From: Thioglobus_B sp964558405
Lineage (GTDB): Bacteria; Pseudomonadota; Gammaproteobacteria; PS1; Pseudothioglobaceae
Length of the DNA: 18,313 nucleotides
NCBI GenBank assembly: GCA_964558405.1
Contig: CAZLDG010000027.1
Coordinates: 1-18,313 of the forward strand
Direction of reading: 5' to 3'
A program made the position numbers and the translations under genes. The notes beneath the pieces are model-generated. The model saw only the letters and a program-made list of their open reading frames with translations. It was not told where the DNA came from and made no database searches. Numbering within the stretch: position 1 is the stretch's first letter; the number at the start of each line of letters is the position of its first letter. Positions 1 to 8,075 of the stretch are shown here, piece by piece.

Positions 1-705
1 AATCGGCTCACCACGAGGGACACCCATACAAAACATCAATTCACTGTCTTGTTGAGCAGCAATACGTAGAGCATCCTGCTCAGAGTCTTCGATCAGGTAG
101 GCTTGGTGCGATTCAAGCACCTCGGTCTCAATCCGCACTGCGCCTTTCACCACATAAATAATAGCGCTAGTACCACGTTGTAGTGATAACAAATAGGACG
201 ACTGCGACGTCAGTATTAAGTGTTGATAAGTGATTTTAGTATGTAGTTTAATCGGAGAGCCGCCACCGACAATATGCACACAACGCCCGCCATCAAAGTC
301 TTCAATCGGTAATTGCTCTGCTCGGATTTGCTGATAACTTGGATCAATATTTTTATCACTTTTTGCCAAATTAATCCACAATTGAATGCCAGAACTACAA
401 ACCTTCTCTGCAGGCATCTCCGAGTGTACCAAGCCACTGCCTGCACAAAACACTTGCGCACCACCTGTGCTCACAAAGGTATTGTTACCCAGATTATCTG
501 CATGATTCATGCCGCCACTAAACAAATAAGTAATGGCTTCAAAACCTCGATGCGGATGATCGGGAAAACCATGACCTGACTCCAAGTTGAAATGATCCCA
601 AAGCACAAATGGATCCAGGTTCATACGCTGAGCAATAGGAAACAGGCGATTAACGATAACACCATCACCCTCGAAAGTTTCTTGCGCCTGTACTTTGCTC
701 TGCAT
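1..705 (-). CDS. Pirin family protein (partial, C-terminus beyond window)
   Basis: Reading the minus strand from the ATG at 705 gives 235 open codons that run off the left edge, so the gene is incomplete. The protein is a bicupin of the pirin family. The metal-binding set of the N-terminal cupin is visible: His50 and His52 in FPDHPHRGFE, then His94 and Glu96 in GSGLVHSEMP. These match the iron ligands known from human pirin. Bacterial pirins include quercetin dioxygenases such as E. coli YhhW and poorly understood redox-sensitive regulators; the sequence does not say which this is. A second cupin-like region follows from about residue 150. An AGGA lies about ten bases before the ATG. The gene diverges from ald across 46 bp. 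Family assignment is secure; the cellular role is open. Confidence 0.88.
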   Translation of the reverse strand, partial: MQSKVQAQETFEGDGVIVNRLFPIAQRMNLDPFVLWDHFNLESGHGFPDHPHRGFEAITYLFSGGMNHADNLGNNTFVSTGGAQVFCAGSGLVHSEMPAEKVCSSGIQLWINLAKSDKNIDPSYQQIRAEQLPIEDFDGGRCVHIVGGGSPIKLHTKITYQHLILTSQSSYLLSLQRGTSAIIYVVKGAVRIETEVLESHQAYLIEDSEQDALRIAAQQDSELMFCMGVPRGEPI

Positions 706-751
706 ATGCTACAATTCCTAATAAGTCTAAACTCATCATACAACAATTATT

Positions 752-1864
752 ATGATTATTGGCGTACCTAAAGAGATTAAAGTGCATGAATATCGTGTGG
801 GTTTGACCCCAGATAATGCACGCACACTCAGTGCAAATGGTCACCAGGTTTTGGTTGAAACCCAGGCTGGTGCTGGGATTGGTTTTAGTGATCAATCTTA
901 TCAAGATGCAGGCGCTAGTATTGTGGCCAATGCTAAGGATATCTTTGAACAATCTGAGCTAATTATCAAGGTCAAGGAGCCACAGCCAGGCGAATGTCAA
1001 CTGCTAAGCGAGGGACAAGTACTGTTTACTTATCTGCATTTGGCAGCCGACGCCACGCAAACCGAACTGCTCTTAGCATCAGGGGCTACTTGTATTGCCT
1101 ATGAGACCATTACTGATGAGGCCGGGCGCCTACCCCTGCTTAAACCTATGAGCGAGATTGCTGGACGCATGTCAATCCAAGCTGGCGCCCACCACTTAGA
1201 AAAAACCCAAGGTGGTTCTGGCGTGCTGCTAAGCGGTGCCAGTGGTGTTGAACCAGCCAAAGTGCTGGTGATTGGTGGTGGCGTGGTTGGCACCAATGCC
1301 GCTGAGGTAGCCTTAGGTATGGGGGCGCAAGTGCATATTATTGATCGCACACCTGATGCCCCGCACTTGTTGGCATTTGCCAAAGGCTTTGATCAGCGCT
1401 TATCAATTGGCCCTTCTAGTTCGCAAGACATTGAGCAACATTTGCCCACGACCGATTTGGCCATTGGTGCTGCGCTGGTGACTGGCGCCAAAGCGCCAAA
1501 GTTAATTACACGAGAGATGCTCTCGCTGATTAAGCCCGGTTCAGTCTTAGCCGATGTAGCCATTGACCAGGGCGGTTGTTTTGAAACCTCTAAGGTGACC
1601 ACACATGATCAGCCGACTTATGTACTCGATGGGGTGATTCACTACTGCGTAGGCAATATGCCGGGTGCGGTGGCGAAAACTGCCACCTTAGCACTGACCA
1701 ATACCACACTACCCTATGTTTTAACCCTGGCCAACAAAGGCTGGAGACGCGCTGTCCAGGATGATGAACATCTTAAAAATGGGGTGAATATTCACCAAGG
1801 CCAACTAACCCACCAAGCAGTTGCCCAATCTCTGAGCTATCAATACCAGCCGCTATCTGATTAA
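752..1864 (+). CDS. ald: Alanine dehydrogenase
   Basis: Catalyses reversible NAD-dependent deamination of L-alanine to pyruvate and ammonium in the cytoplasm. The 370-residue length is typical of the family. The N-terminal domain carries the substrate and catalytic residues at family positions: Arg15 in EYRVGLTP, Lys75 in KVKEP and His96 in YLHLA. A Rossmann NAD-binding segment, IGGGVVGTNAA, spans residues 174-184, followed by the acidic turn IIDR at 196-199. The conserved IDQGG segment at 271-275 is present. No Shine-Dalgarno sequence is evident before the ATG (CAACAATTATT precedes it), so initiation may be weak or leaderless. The gene stands alone on this strand. Its TAA overlaps the pyrE stop codon, so there is no room for a terminator between them. 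A member of the related transhydrogenase family is unlikely given the length and the catalytic set. Confidence 0.95.
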   Translation: MIIGVPKEIKVHEYRVGLTPDNARTLSANGHQVLVETQAGAGIGFSDQSYQDAGASIVANAKDIFEQSELIIKVKEPQPGECQLLSEGQVLFTYLHLAADATQTELLLASGATCIAYETITDEAGRLPLLKPMSEIAGRMSIQAGAHHLEKTQGGSGVLLSGASGVEPAKVLVIGGGVVGTNAAEVALGMGAQVHIIDRTPDAPHLLAFAKGFDQRLSIGPSSSQDIEQHLPTTDLAIGAALVTGAKAPKLITREMLSLIKPGSVLADVAIDQGGCFETSKVTTHDQPTYVLDGVIHYCVGNMPGAVAKTATLALTNTTLPYVLTLANKGWRRAVQDDEHLKNGVNIHQGQLTHQAVAQSLSYQYQPLSD

Positions 1865-2499
1865 ACGCCGTATTGTGCGCGATAGGCTTCGATACGTTCA
1901 ATCAAGGCTTGATCATCGCCTTGTTTTAGATAATCTATCAGGTGTGAGAGATTAATAATACTGAGCACGGTAATGCCGAAGTTTTTCTCCACCTCTTGAA
2001 TGGCTGATAGCTCACCCTTGCCTTTTTCTTGACGATCCACCGCCACGATTACACCCTTGGCTTTGGCACCATTTGCATCAATAATTTCCATGGCCTCACC
2101 AATGGCAGTACCCGCGGTAATCACATCATCAATAATCAGCACTTCACCCTCTAGCGCATGACCCACAATATTGCCACCTTCGCCATGGGTTTTGGCCTCT
2201 TTACGGTTAAAGCTGTACGGTACATTTTTACCAAAAGCATCATTAAGCGCCATCGCCGTTGCTGTAGCCAGTGGAATACCCTTATAAGCTGGACCAAACA
2301 ACACATCAAAATCCACGCCGCTTTCGCTAATGGCCTGGGCATAGAACTTACCCAATTTAGATAAGTGCTCGCCGGTATTAAAAGCGCCGGCATTGAAAAA
2401 ATAAGGGCTCACTCGGCCTGATTTTAGGGTGAATTCACCAAATTTTAACGCACCGATTTCCAGCATAAAATCTACAAAGTCTTTTTGATATTGCTCCAT
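1861..2499 (-). CDS. pyrE: Orotate phosphoribosyltransferase
   Basis: Transfers the phosphoribosyl group of PRPP to orotate, giving OMP, the fifth step of de novo pyrimidine synthesis. The 212-residue protein is almost the length of E. coli PyrE (213). The PRPP-binding motif EVLIIDDVITAGTA lies in the C-terminal half, and SFNRKEAKTHGEGG carries the basic flexible-loop residues. The start is placed at the ATG at 2499 (MEQYQKDFVDFML). It has AGGAAA nine bases upstream and matches the family N-terminus. A longer in-frame reading up to 2637 would overlap the neighbouring nuclease gene and has no homology character. The gene lies divergently beside a Crc/exonuclease III-type gene, the same pairing as pyrE and crc in Pseudomonas. 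A possible -10, TATAAT, reads on the minus strand at 2539-2534. Confidence 0.96.
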   Translation of the reverse strand: MEQYQKDFVDFMLEIGALKFGEFTLKSGRVSPYFFNAGAFNTGEHLSKLGKFYAQAISESGVDFDVLFGPAYKGIPLATATAMALNDAFGKNVPYSFNRKEAKTHGEGGNIVGHALEGEVLIIDDVITAGTAIGEAMEIIDANGAKAKGVIVAVDRQEKGKGELSAIQEVEKNFGITVLSIINLSHLIDYLKQGDDQALIERIEAYRAQYGV

Positions 2500-2514
2500 G
2501 GCTTTTCCTATAAA
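2485..2514 (+). promoter_or_regulatory. Probable sigma-70 promoter for the exonuclease III/Crc-like gene
   Basis: TTGATA (2485-2490) is separated by 18 bp from TATAAA (2509-2514); each hexamer matches five of six consensus bases. The -35 lies inside the antisense 5' end of pyrE. Transcription would begin near 2521, only a few bases before the ATGATG at 2525-2530, which implies a leaderless or nearly leaderless message. This is judged by eye and is unproven. Confidence 0.5.
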
Positions 2515-2527
2515 ATTATTTTTGATG

Positions 2528-3292
2528 ATGAGAATTATAACGGCTAATGTAAACGGAATTCGGGCAGCTGAGCGAAAAGGTTTTTTTACCTGGCTTGAGC
2601 AGCAAAATGCCGATGTGGTTTGCTTACAAGAAATCAAAGCACAAGAAGACCAATTAGATGAAAAGTTCTACCCCAAGGATACGTACACTTACTACCAAAG
2701 CGCTCAGCGCAAAGGCTATAGTGGCACTGGCTTGTATTGCAAAGCTCAGCCCGATCAGGTCATTACCAGCCCTTGGGAAGATTTTGATTTTGAGGGGCGT
2801 TTTATTCAAGCCGATTTTGGCGATCTCAGTGTGATTTCTATCTACATTCCCTCAGGCTCGGCCAAAGAAGAACGTCAGGCTTATAAGATGGCCTTTATGC
2901 GTGAGCGTTTTATGCCTTATCTACAACAACTACAGAACGATGGTCGACGCTATATTATCTGTGGCGATATCAATATTGTGCACAAGCGTATTGACATTAA
3001 AAACTTCAATGGCAATAAAAACCGCTCGGGCTGTTTGCCTGAAGAACGCGCCTGGATGGATGAGTTATTTGAAGAACGTGGTTTTATTGATGCATTTCGA
3101 GAGGTCAACCAAGATGCAGAACAATACACCTGGTGGTCTAATCGCGGCCAAGCTTGGGCAAATAATACCGGCTGGCGTATTGATTATCAAATTCTCAGTC
3201 AAAATTTAGCTGGATCAGTACAACGTGCTGAAATCTACAAAGACCAGCGCTTTTCCGATCACGCACCTCTGATTATTGACTATTCGCTCTAA
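2528..3292 (+). CDS. Exonuclease III / Crc-family endonuclease-exonuclease-phosphatase protein
   Basis: A 254-residue AP endonuclease/exonuclease III (EEP fold) protein, predicted to cut DNA at abasic sites and digest 3' ends. The active-site residues of that family are all visible: Asn7 and Asn9 in NVNG, Glu35 in LQEIKAQ, Tyr106 in IYIPSG, Asp147 and Asn149 in CGDINI, Asp219 in WRIDYQI, and Asp244-His245 in SDHAPLI. The surrounding text (MRIITANVNGI, RIDIKNF, PEERAWMDE, APLIIDY) strongly resembles Pseudomonas Crc. Crc is the catabolite-repression partner of Hfq and has lost the catalytic residues; like this gene it lies beside pyrE. I therefore see an enzymatically competent member of the Crc lineage, not a Crc regulator. 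Start chosen at the second ATG of an ATGATG pair (2525 is equally possible); no SD is present. Its TAATG junction overlaps trmB. Confidence 0.92.
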   Translation: MRIITANVNGIRAAERKGFFTWLEQQNADVVCLQEIKAQEDQLDEKFYPKDTYTYYQSAQRKGYSGTGLYCKAQPDQVITSPWEDFDFEGRFIQADFGDLSVISIYIPSGSAKEERQAYKMAFMRERFMPYLQQLQNDGRRYIICGDINIVHKRIDIKNFNGNKNRSGCLPEERAWMDELFEERGFIDAFREVNQDAEQYTWWSNRGQAWANNTGWRIDYQILSQNLAGSVQRAEIYKDQRFSDHAPLIIDYSL

Positions 3293-3975
3293 TGGAAAAA
3301 CACATTCGAAAAATTCAAAGCTTTGTTAAACGCTCGGGCCGCCTAACCGAAGGACAGCGGTTTGGTCTAAACGAACTCTGGCCCAAATTCGGTCTAAATG
3401 TCAGCGCCCAGCCGATTGAATTTGATCAGATTTTTGACCAGAGCCAAGCAGTGGTTTTAGAGATTGGCTTTGGCAATGGCGACTCACTACTGGAGATGGC
3501 CATCAACGAGCCCAAGCATAATTTTTTAGGCATTGAGGTCTATGAGGCCGGCGTGGGTCGACTCATTAACGAAGCCAACAAACACAATCTGAGCAATCTG
3601 AAGATTATGAAAGAAGATGCAGTTGAGATTCTAAAAAACAACATTGCCGATAACTCACTCTCAGGTTTTCAATTGTACTTTCCCGATCCTTGGCATAAGA
3701 AAAAACACCATAAACGCCGCATTGTTAGCCCTGAGTTTATGAGTTTAATGGCCAGCAAGCTTAAACATGGTGCTTTTGTACACATGGCCACTGACTGGGA
3801 GGACTATGCCATACAGATGATGGAAGTCTTAGAAGCGCACCCAAACTTTAAAAACACCCAAGGTGCCCATATCTATTCATCAAGACCTATGCGCAGACCC
3901 ATCACCAAATTTGAGAAACGCGGTGAGAGACTCGGTCATGGCGTATGGGATTTAACTTTTAACTGCGAGAAGTAA
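3292..3975 (+). CDS. trmB: tRNA (guanine-N7-)-methyltransferase
   Basis: Methylates N7 of G46 in the variable loop of tRNAs using S-adenosylmethionine. The 227-residue protein has the SAM-binding loop VLEIGFGNGDSLLEMA at 55-70. It also has the TrmB signature FPDPWHKKKHHKRR at 130-143, which carries the tRNA-contacting basic residues, and the typical C-terminal TKFEKRGERLGHGVWDL. The first base of its ATG is the last base of the preceding stop codon (TAATG), so translation is probably coupled to the nuclease gene. fxsA begins one base after its stop. All family landmarks are intact. Confidence 0.96.
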   Translation: MEKHIRKIQSFVKRSGRLTEGQRFGLNELWPKFGLNVSAQPIEFDQIFDQSQAVVLEIGFGNGDSLLEMAINEPKHNFLGIEVYEAGVGRLINEANKHNLSNLKIMKEDAVEILKNNIADNSLSGFQLYFPDPWHKKKHHKRRIVSPEFMSLMASKLKHGAFVHMATDWEDYAIQMMEVLEAHPNFKNTQGAHIYSSRPMRRPITKFEKRGERLGHGVWDLTFNCEK

Positions 3976-3976
3976 T

Positions 3977-4441
3977 ATGCTATTTCCTTTATTTGTCATT
4001 ATGACCTTACTTGAGATTTACGTCTTAGTCTCAGTGGGTGAGGCCATTGGTGGTTTTTCCACGGTTTTATTGGTGGTGATTACTGCACTAATTGGCTCAA
4101 TCCTACTCAAACAACAAGGATTTTCTACCCTATCCAGAGCGCAGCAATCCATGGCACAAGGACAAACGCCAGCATTTGAGATGTTAGAAGGCGTGGTGAT
4201 TGTAATCTCTGGCGTACTACTGCTAACCCCAGGTTTTATCACCGATATTTTAGGACTGCTGGGCTTGATGCCTTTTTCAAGGGCTTATTTTATTGAGCGC
4301 ATCCTTAAACAAAATGCGCAGCGGGTTTTTGCTCGTGGCAACACAGTGTTCATTCAGCGCTCTAGTCATCAAGAACACAAAACCAACGATACCAGTAAGC
4401 GCAAAGACAAGACTATTGAAGGCGAATTTTGGGAAGACTAG
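3977..4441 (+). CDS. fxsA: FxsA family inner-membrane protein
   Basis: A small membrane protein of 154 residues. Hydrophobic segments fall at about 1-20, 26-45, 69-86 and 88-100, with the conserved family features EIYVLVSVGEAIG, an LLKQQG turn, and LLLTPGFITDILGLL. A polar, charged C-terminal tail (about 105-154) should lie in the cytoplasm. In E. coli FxsA is known only for relieving F-plasmid exclusion of phage T7 when overproduced; its normal role is unknown. GAGAAG just ahead of the ATG serves as ribosome binding site, inside the end of trmB. The last 13 bases overlap the start of folC, so the two are likely translationally coupled. Family assignment is confident; function is not. Confidence 0.9.
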   Translation: MLFPLFVIMTLLEIYVLVSVGEAIGGFSTVLLVVITALIGSILLKQQGFSTLSRAQQSMAQGQTPAFEMLEGVVIVISGVLLLTPGFITDILGLLGLMPFSRAYFIERILKQNAQRVFARGNTVFIQRSSHQEHKTNDTSKRKDKTIEGEFWED

Positions 4442-5619
4442 AGCACTTAGAGGATTGGCTAGACTACCAACAGTCCTTACACAATCGTGAGATTGATTTA
4501 GGCTTAGAGCGCATCACCCAGGTTTTCAATGCGCTGTTTCCTCAGGGTGTACCGTTTCAGGTTATCAGTGTCGCTGGTACCAACGGCAAGGGCTCAACCT
4601 GTGCTTTTATCGAGTCTATTTTGCAATTAAGTCCGCATAAAGTAGGCAAGTTTAGCTCGCCACATATTACCCACTATAACGAGCGCTTTAATATTGATGG
4701 CATTCAAGCCAGTGACGAGCAAATTATCAATGCATTTACCGATATCGAAACTGCTCGAGGTGAGGTATCACTGACTTATTTTGAATTCTCCACCTTGGCA
4801 GCTCTGTTGATTTTTGCTAAGGCTAAGGTTGATGTCGCTGTCCTAGAGGTGGGCCTAGGTGGGCGTCTAGATTCGGTCAATGTAGTTGATGCCGATATCA
4901 GTGTGATTAGCAATATCGCCATTGATCATACCGAGTACTTAGGTGAGACTCGCGAGCAAATCGCTCGAGAAAAAGCCGGCATTATGCGTGCTGGCAAGCC
5001 TTGTGTTTGCGCCGACCCACAACCACCAAGTGCGTTAAGTGAGTACGCAAATACCATCGGTGCCGAGTTGATATTCATCAACCAAGCTTATGCGGGCAAA
5101 CTCAATTTATCCGGTGAACATCAGCGCTATAACGCTGCCTTGGCACAAGCAGCCATCGCTCAGCTGCAACTAGACATCGAACCCTTAATACTAACAAAAG
5201 GCATTGAACAGACGCAATTGCCTGGACGCTTCGAGAAGCACCAAATTCAACAAAAGCAGTTTGTCCTTGATGTGGCACATAACGAAGCAGCGGTTGAGGT
5301 CTTGGCGCAAACACTTGCACAAGAACGCGTACCCACATTGGCAATCTTCTCTGTGCTCAAAGACAAGCAAATATCAGCCATGATTGGGCAGATGCGTCCA
5401 CAAATTAATCAGTGGTTGCTGGTACCACTTGAAGAAGAGCGTGCCATAGAGATAGGCGAGCTTTCGCAATTGTTTGCACTTGAGGATAAAATTACGGTTT
5501 GTCAGCAAATGCAAGAGGCGCTGAATCAGGCGCTTAACAGTAGTTATTCTCGCGTCGTAATCTTTGGCTCTTTCTATACGGTTGCCCTGGCTAAAAAATC
5601 ATTAGATCAACTTAATTAA
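4429..5619 (+). CDS. folC: Bifunctional folylpolyglutamate synthase/dihydrofolate synthase
   Basis: Adds glutamate to dihydropteroate and then to folates, an ATP-dependent ligase of the Mur family. In the 396-residue product the P-loop GTNGKGS is at 50-56. The folate-site FSSPHI is at 75-80, EVGLGGRLDSVNVV at 140-153, IDHTEYLGETREQIAREKAGIM at about 165-186, LPGRFE at 263-268 and the C-domain DVAHNEAA at 280-287. It is somewhat shorter than E. coli FolC (422). The start is a TTG at 4429: GAAGG lies about seven bases upstream, and the resulting LEDWLDYQQSLHNREIDLGLERI matches the family N-terminus. It overlaps fxsA by 13 bases. In E. coli and Pseudomonas a SPOR-domain gene (dedD type) sits between folC and cvpA; here cvpA follows directly after 52 bp. 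Confidence 0.94.
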   Translation: MGRLEHLEDWLDYQQSLHNREIDLGLERITQVFNALFPQGVPFQVISVAGTNGKGSTCAFIESILQLSPHKVGKFSSPHITHYNERFNIDGIQASDEQIINAFTDIETARGEVSLTYFEFSTLAALLIFAKAKVDVAVLEVGLGGRLDSVNVVDADISVISNIAIDHTEYLGETREQIAREKAGIMRAGKPCVCADPQPPSALSEYANTIGAELIFINQAYAGKLNLSGEHQRYNAALAQAAIAQLQLDIEPLILTKGIEQTQLPGRFEKHQIQQKQFVLDVAHNEAAVEVLAQTLAQERVPTLAIFSVLKDKQISAMIGQMRPQINQWLLVPLEEERAIEIGELSQLFALEDKITVCQQMQEALNQALNSSYSRVVIFGSFYTVALAKKSLDQLN

Positions 5620-5671
5620 AGCAAAAATCTTGTAAAATCTAGATACAAATCATATTCCGTGGAGAGAACCT

Positions 5672-6520
5672 TTGGATGAGTTTTTTGCCAATATCTGGAA
5701 TGCTATTATGTCATTAGCATGGTCAGACTGGCTCACAATCGCTATTTTAATTGCGTTTTTAGTCTTGGGCTATAAGCGTGGCATGGCCAAAGAATTAATC
5801 AATTCTGCCTTTTTATTATTGGCAATTATCGTGGCCTATCTGTTCTATCAGCCGCTGGCCACCAGTGGTATTATCACCTGGTTATTATTGTCGCACCAAT
5901 CCCATATGGCCATTGCTTTTGGTGTTTTGTTTATTGGTCTATTGATACTTAAAAACCTATTATATCGATTCACTGCCACCTCTAGTGCTATTGGCAACCC
6001 ATGCGCGCTCAACAGATTGTTTGCCTGGTTAATTCTACTGGGTGTTGGTGCACTCATCAGTTGGTATTATCTGGATTTAGTTGCCAATCTGGGTATTATG
6101 GAGATTGTAATCACCAACGAATCAGCGCGTATCGCTGGCGCATTTGTCATTATCTTCGCCCTACTCATTGGCGCTTGCATCTCGTTGTCTAATATCTTTA
6201 ACATCTCTATTGATACCAGCAAGTCTTGCTTATTATCAAGCTTTTATCAAGCCATACTCAATCAGCTAAAAGCACTGGATGGTGCACTGAATGCGCGCAA
6301 TGTTAGTAGTACAAAAAACGCCCTATTGGGCTCAGCGATCGGCTTAATCAAGGGCTCTATCGCTCTGCTGATCATGGTGCTGGTTTTGCAAAATATTAGC
6401 TGGATAGCCGAACAAGACTACTGGAATAACACCCAAGGGGCACTTAAAGCCTTTCAAGATGTGGCTAGCGATATCAAGCCCGCCCTTTCTCAACATTTAG
6501 AATTTATCAGACCCGAATAA
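5672..6520 (+). CDS. cvpA: CvpA family membrane protein, enlarged
   Basis: Colicin V production protein homologue of the inner membrane, recognised by its N-terminal pattern WSDWLTIAILIAFLVLGYKRGMAKEL, the C-terminal LLGSAIGLIKGSIALLIMVLVL, and its position just before purF as in E. coli and Pseudomonas. Hydrophobic segments lie at about 21-33, 43-60, 78-98, 114-132, 153-172 and 218-241. The usual CvpA has about 160 residues and four segments; this one has 282, with roughly 110 extra residues in the middle, including two added hydrophobic segments and a polar stretch (about 173-215). The start is TTG at 5672, supported by GGAGAG six bases upstream; no ATG in this frame is near. The function of CvpA is poorly known (envelope stress and bile-salt resistance are reported in enteric bacteria). 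Confidence 0.82.
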   Translation: MDEFFANIWNAIMSLAWSDWLTIAILIAFLVLGYKRGMAKELINSAFLLLAIIVAYLFYQPLATSGIITWLLLSHQSHMAIAFGVLFIGLLILKNLLYRFTATSSAIGNPCALNRLFAWLILLGVGALISWYYLDLVANLGIMEIVITNESARIAGAFVIIFALLIGACISLSNIFNISIDTSKSCLLSSFYQAILNQLKALDGALNARNVSSTKNALLGSAIGLIKGSIALLIMVLVLQNISWIAEQDYWNNTQGALKAFQDVASDIKPALSQHLEFIRPE

Positions 6521-6531
6521 GGAAAAACATT

Positions 6532-8049
6532 ATGTGTGGCATTGTTGGCATTCTTTCAACCACTAGAAAAGACACCGCAGTTTATATTTACGACGCTCTA
6601 ACGATTTTGCAACACCGCGGCCAAGATGCGGCCGGCATTGTGACCTCGCACAAAGGACGTTTTTATATGCGCAAATCCAATGGCTTGGTGCGCAACGCTT
6701 TTAGAACTCGACACATGACTTCACTCAAAGGTGATATGGGTATTGGCCATGTGCGCTACCCAACGGCTGGCACTTCCTCAGGTGCTGAAGCACAACCCTT
6801 TTATGTGAACTCACCTTATGGTATTGCCTTTGCGCATAACGGCAATCTTACCAATACCGACGAGTTAGCCAAAGAACTCTACGAAGAGGATCTACGCCAT
6901 ATCAATACCAATTCTGATTCTGAGATTTTGCTTAACGTCTTTGCCTCTGAATTGGCCAAATTACAAAAACAACGTATTAATGAGCAGGACATCTTCTCTT
7001 CAGTGTCCAAAGTACACCAGCGCGTACGTGGTGCCTACGCCTCAATTGGTATGATTCCAGGCTATGGTATTTTCGGCTTTAGAGATCCAAATGGTATTCG
7101 TCCGCTGATTTTAGGACATCGAACCACCAATGGCGGCACCAAGCACATGTTGGCTTCTGAGAGTGTGGCACTCACTGCTTTGGGTTATGAGATTACGCGC
7201 GACGTTGCCCCGGGGGAGGCAGTGGTGATTGATCGTGATGGTAATATCTTCACCCAGCAGTGTGCACAGCAAACACAGTACTCACCTTGTATTTTTGAAT
7301 TTGTCTACTTTGCACGACCAGATTCGGTAATTGATGACATCTCGGTATACAAGTCGCGCCTAAGAATGGGTGAAAAACTCGCAGCCAATATTCAAAACAG
7401 CTGGGGTGATGAGAAAATTGACGTGGTGATTCCAATTCCAGATACCTCACGCGTCTCGGCACTACAATTGGCACAGAGTCTGGGGGTTAAATATTCAGAG
7501 GGCCTGATTAAAAACCGCTACATTGCCAGAACCTTTATTATGCCGGGGCAAAAACAACGCAAAAAATCCGTGCGCCAAAAACTCTCAGCCATTGAGCTAG
7601 AATTCAAAGGTAAGAACGTTTTATTGGTAGATGACTCGATTGTACGCGGCACCACCAGTAAGCAAATTGTGCAAATGGCGCGTGATGCTGGCGCTAATAA
7701 AGTGTTTTTCGCCTCAGCCGCACCAGCAGTACGCCATCCAAATGTCTATGGTATTGACATGGCCAGCGCCAAAGAATTTGTTGCCCACGACAAAACCACC
7801 GAAGAGGTTTGCAAAGAGATTGGCGCAGACCACTTGGTCTATCAGGATCTTGATGACCTGATTTGGTGTGTGCAACAGGGCAATCCAGAGATTAAAACCT
7901 TTGATTGCTCTTGTTTTAATGGTGAGTATGTCACTGGCGATGTTGACAAGGCCTATTTGGATGGCATCGAAGCACTAAGATCGGACGATGTCAAAACTCA
8001 GAACAACACCAATGAAAGTTCTGAGCTGATCTGTAATGATGTAGAATAG
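6532..8049 (+). CDS. purF: Amidophosphoribosyltransferase
   Basis: Commits PRPP to purine synthesis by forming phosphoribosylamine from PRPP and glutamine. The 505-residue protein begins MCGIVGIL, so Cys2 becomes the N-terminal nucleophile of the class II glutaminase after Met removal. HVRYPT (73-78) and HNGNL (102-106) complete the glutaminase pocket. The phosphoribosyltransferase PRPP loop VLLVDDSIVRGTTS lies at 363-376. AAGGAAA six to eight bases upstream gives a good ribosome binding site, and cvpA ends 11 bp earlier. The N-terminus carries no propeptide, as in the E. coli type. metZ follows 26 bp downstream, the same order as in Pseudomonas. Confidence 0.97.
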   Translation: MCGIVGILSTTRKDTAVYIYDALTILQHRGQDAAGIVTSHKGRFYMRKSNGLVRNAFRTRHMTSLKGDMGIGHVRYPTAGTSSGAEAQPFYVNSPYGIAFAHNGNLTNTDELAKELYEEDLRHINTNSDSEILLNVFASELAKLQKQRINEQDIFSSVSKVHQRVRGAYASIGMIPGYGIFGFRDPNGIRPLILGHRTTNGGTKHMLASESVALTALGYEITRDVAPGEAVVIDRDGNIFTQQCAQQTQYSPCIFEFVYFARPDSVIDDISVYKSRLRMGEKLAANIQNSWGDEKIDVVIPIPDTSRVSALQLAQSLGVKYSEGLIKNRYIARTFIMPGQKQRKKSVRQKLSAIELEFKGKNVLLVDDSIVRGTTSKQIVQMARDAGANKVFFASAAPAVRHPNVYGIDMASAKEFVAHDKTTEEVCKEIGADHLVYQDLDDLIWCVQQGNPEIKTFDCSCFNGEYVTGDVDKAYLDGIEALRSDDVKTQNNTNESSELICNDVE

Positions 8050-8075
8050 AGCGTATTTGGCGCTTAGCTGTAATC

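Noticed and set aside
706..751. Divergent promoters between pirin and ald
   Set aside because: Promoters must exist nearby, but the best pair I found (TTGTTG-17-TATTAG on the minus strand) matches too poorly to list.
2498..2527. Upstream ATG start for the nuclease gene (MAFPIKLFLM...)
   Set aside because: The family begins at MRIITANVNG; the extra ten residues look random and overlap the pyrE start.
2500..2637. N-terminal extension of pyrE (46 more residues in frame on the minus strand)
   Set aside because: It would overlap the nuclease gene, has no family similarity, and the ATG at 2499 has a proper AGGAAA and the known PyrE N-terminus.
5630..5656. Possible promoter TTGTAA...CATATT before cvpA
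   Set aside because: Spacing of about 15 bp and weak hexamers; the region is simply AT-rich.
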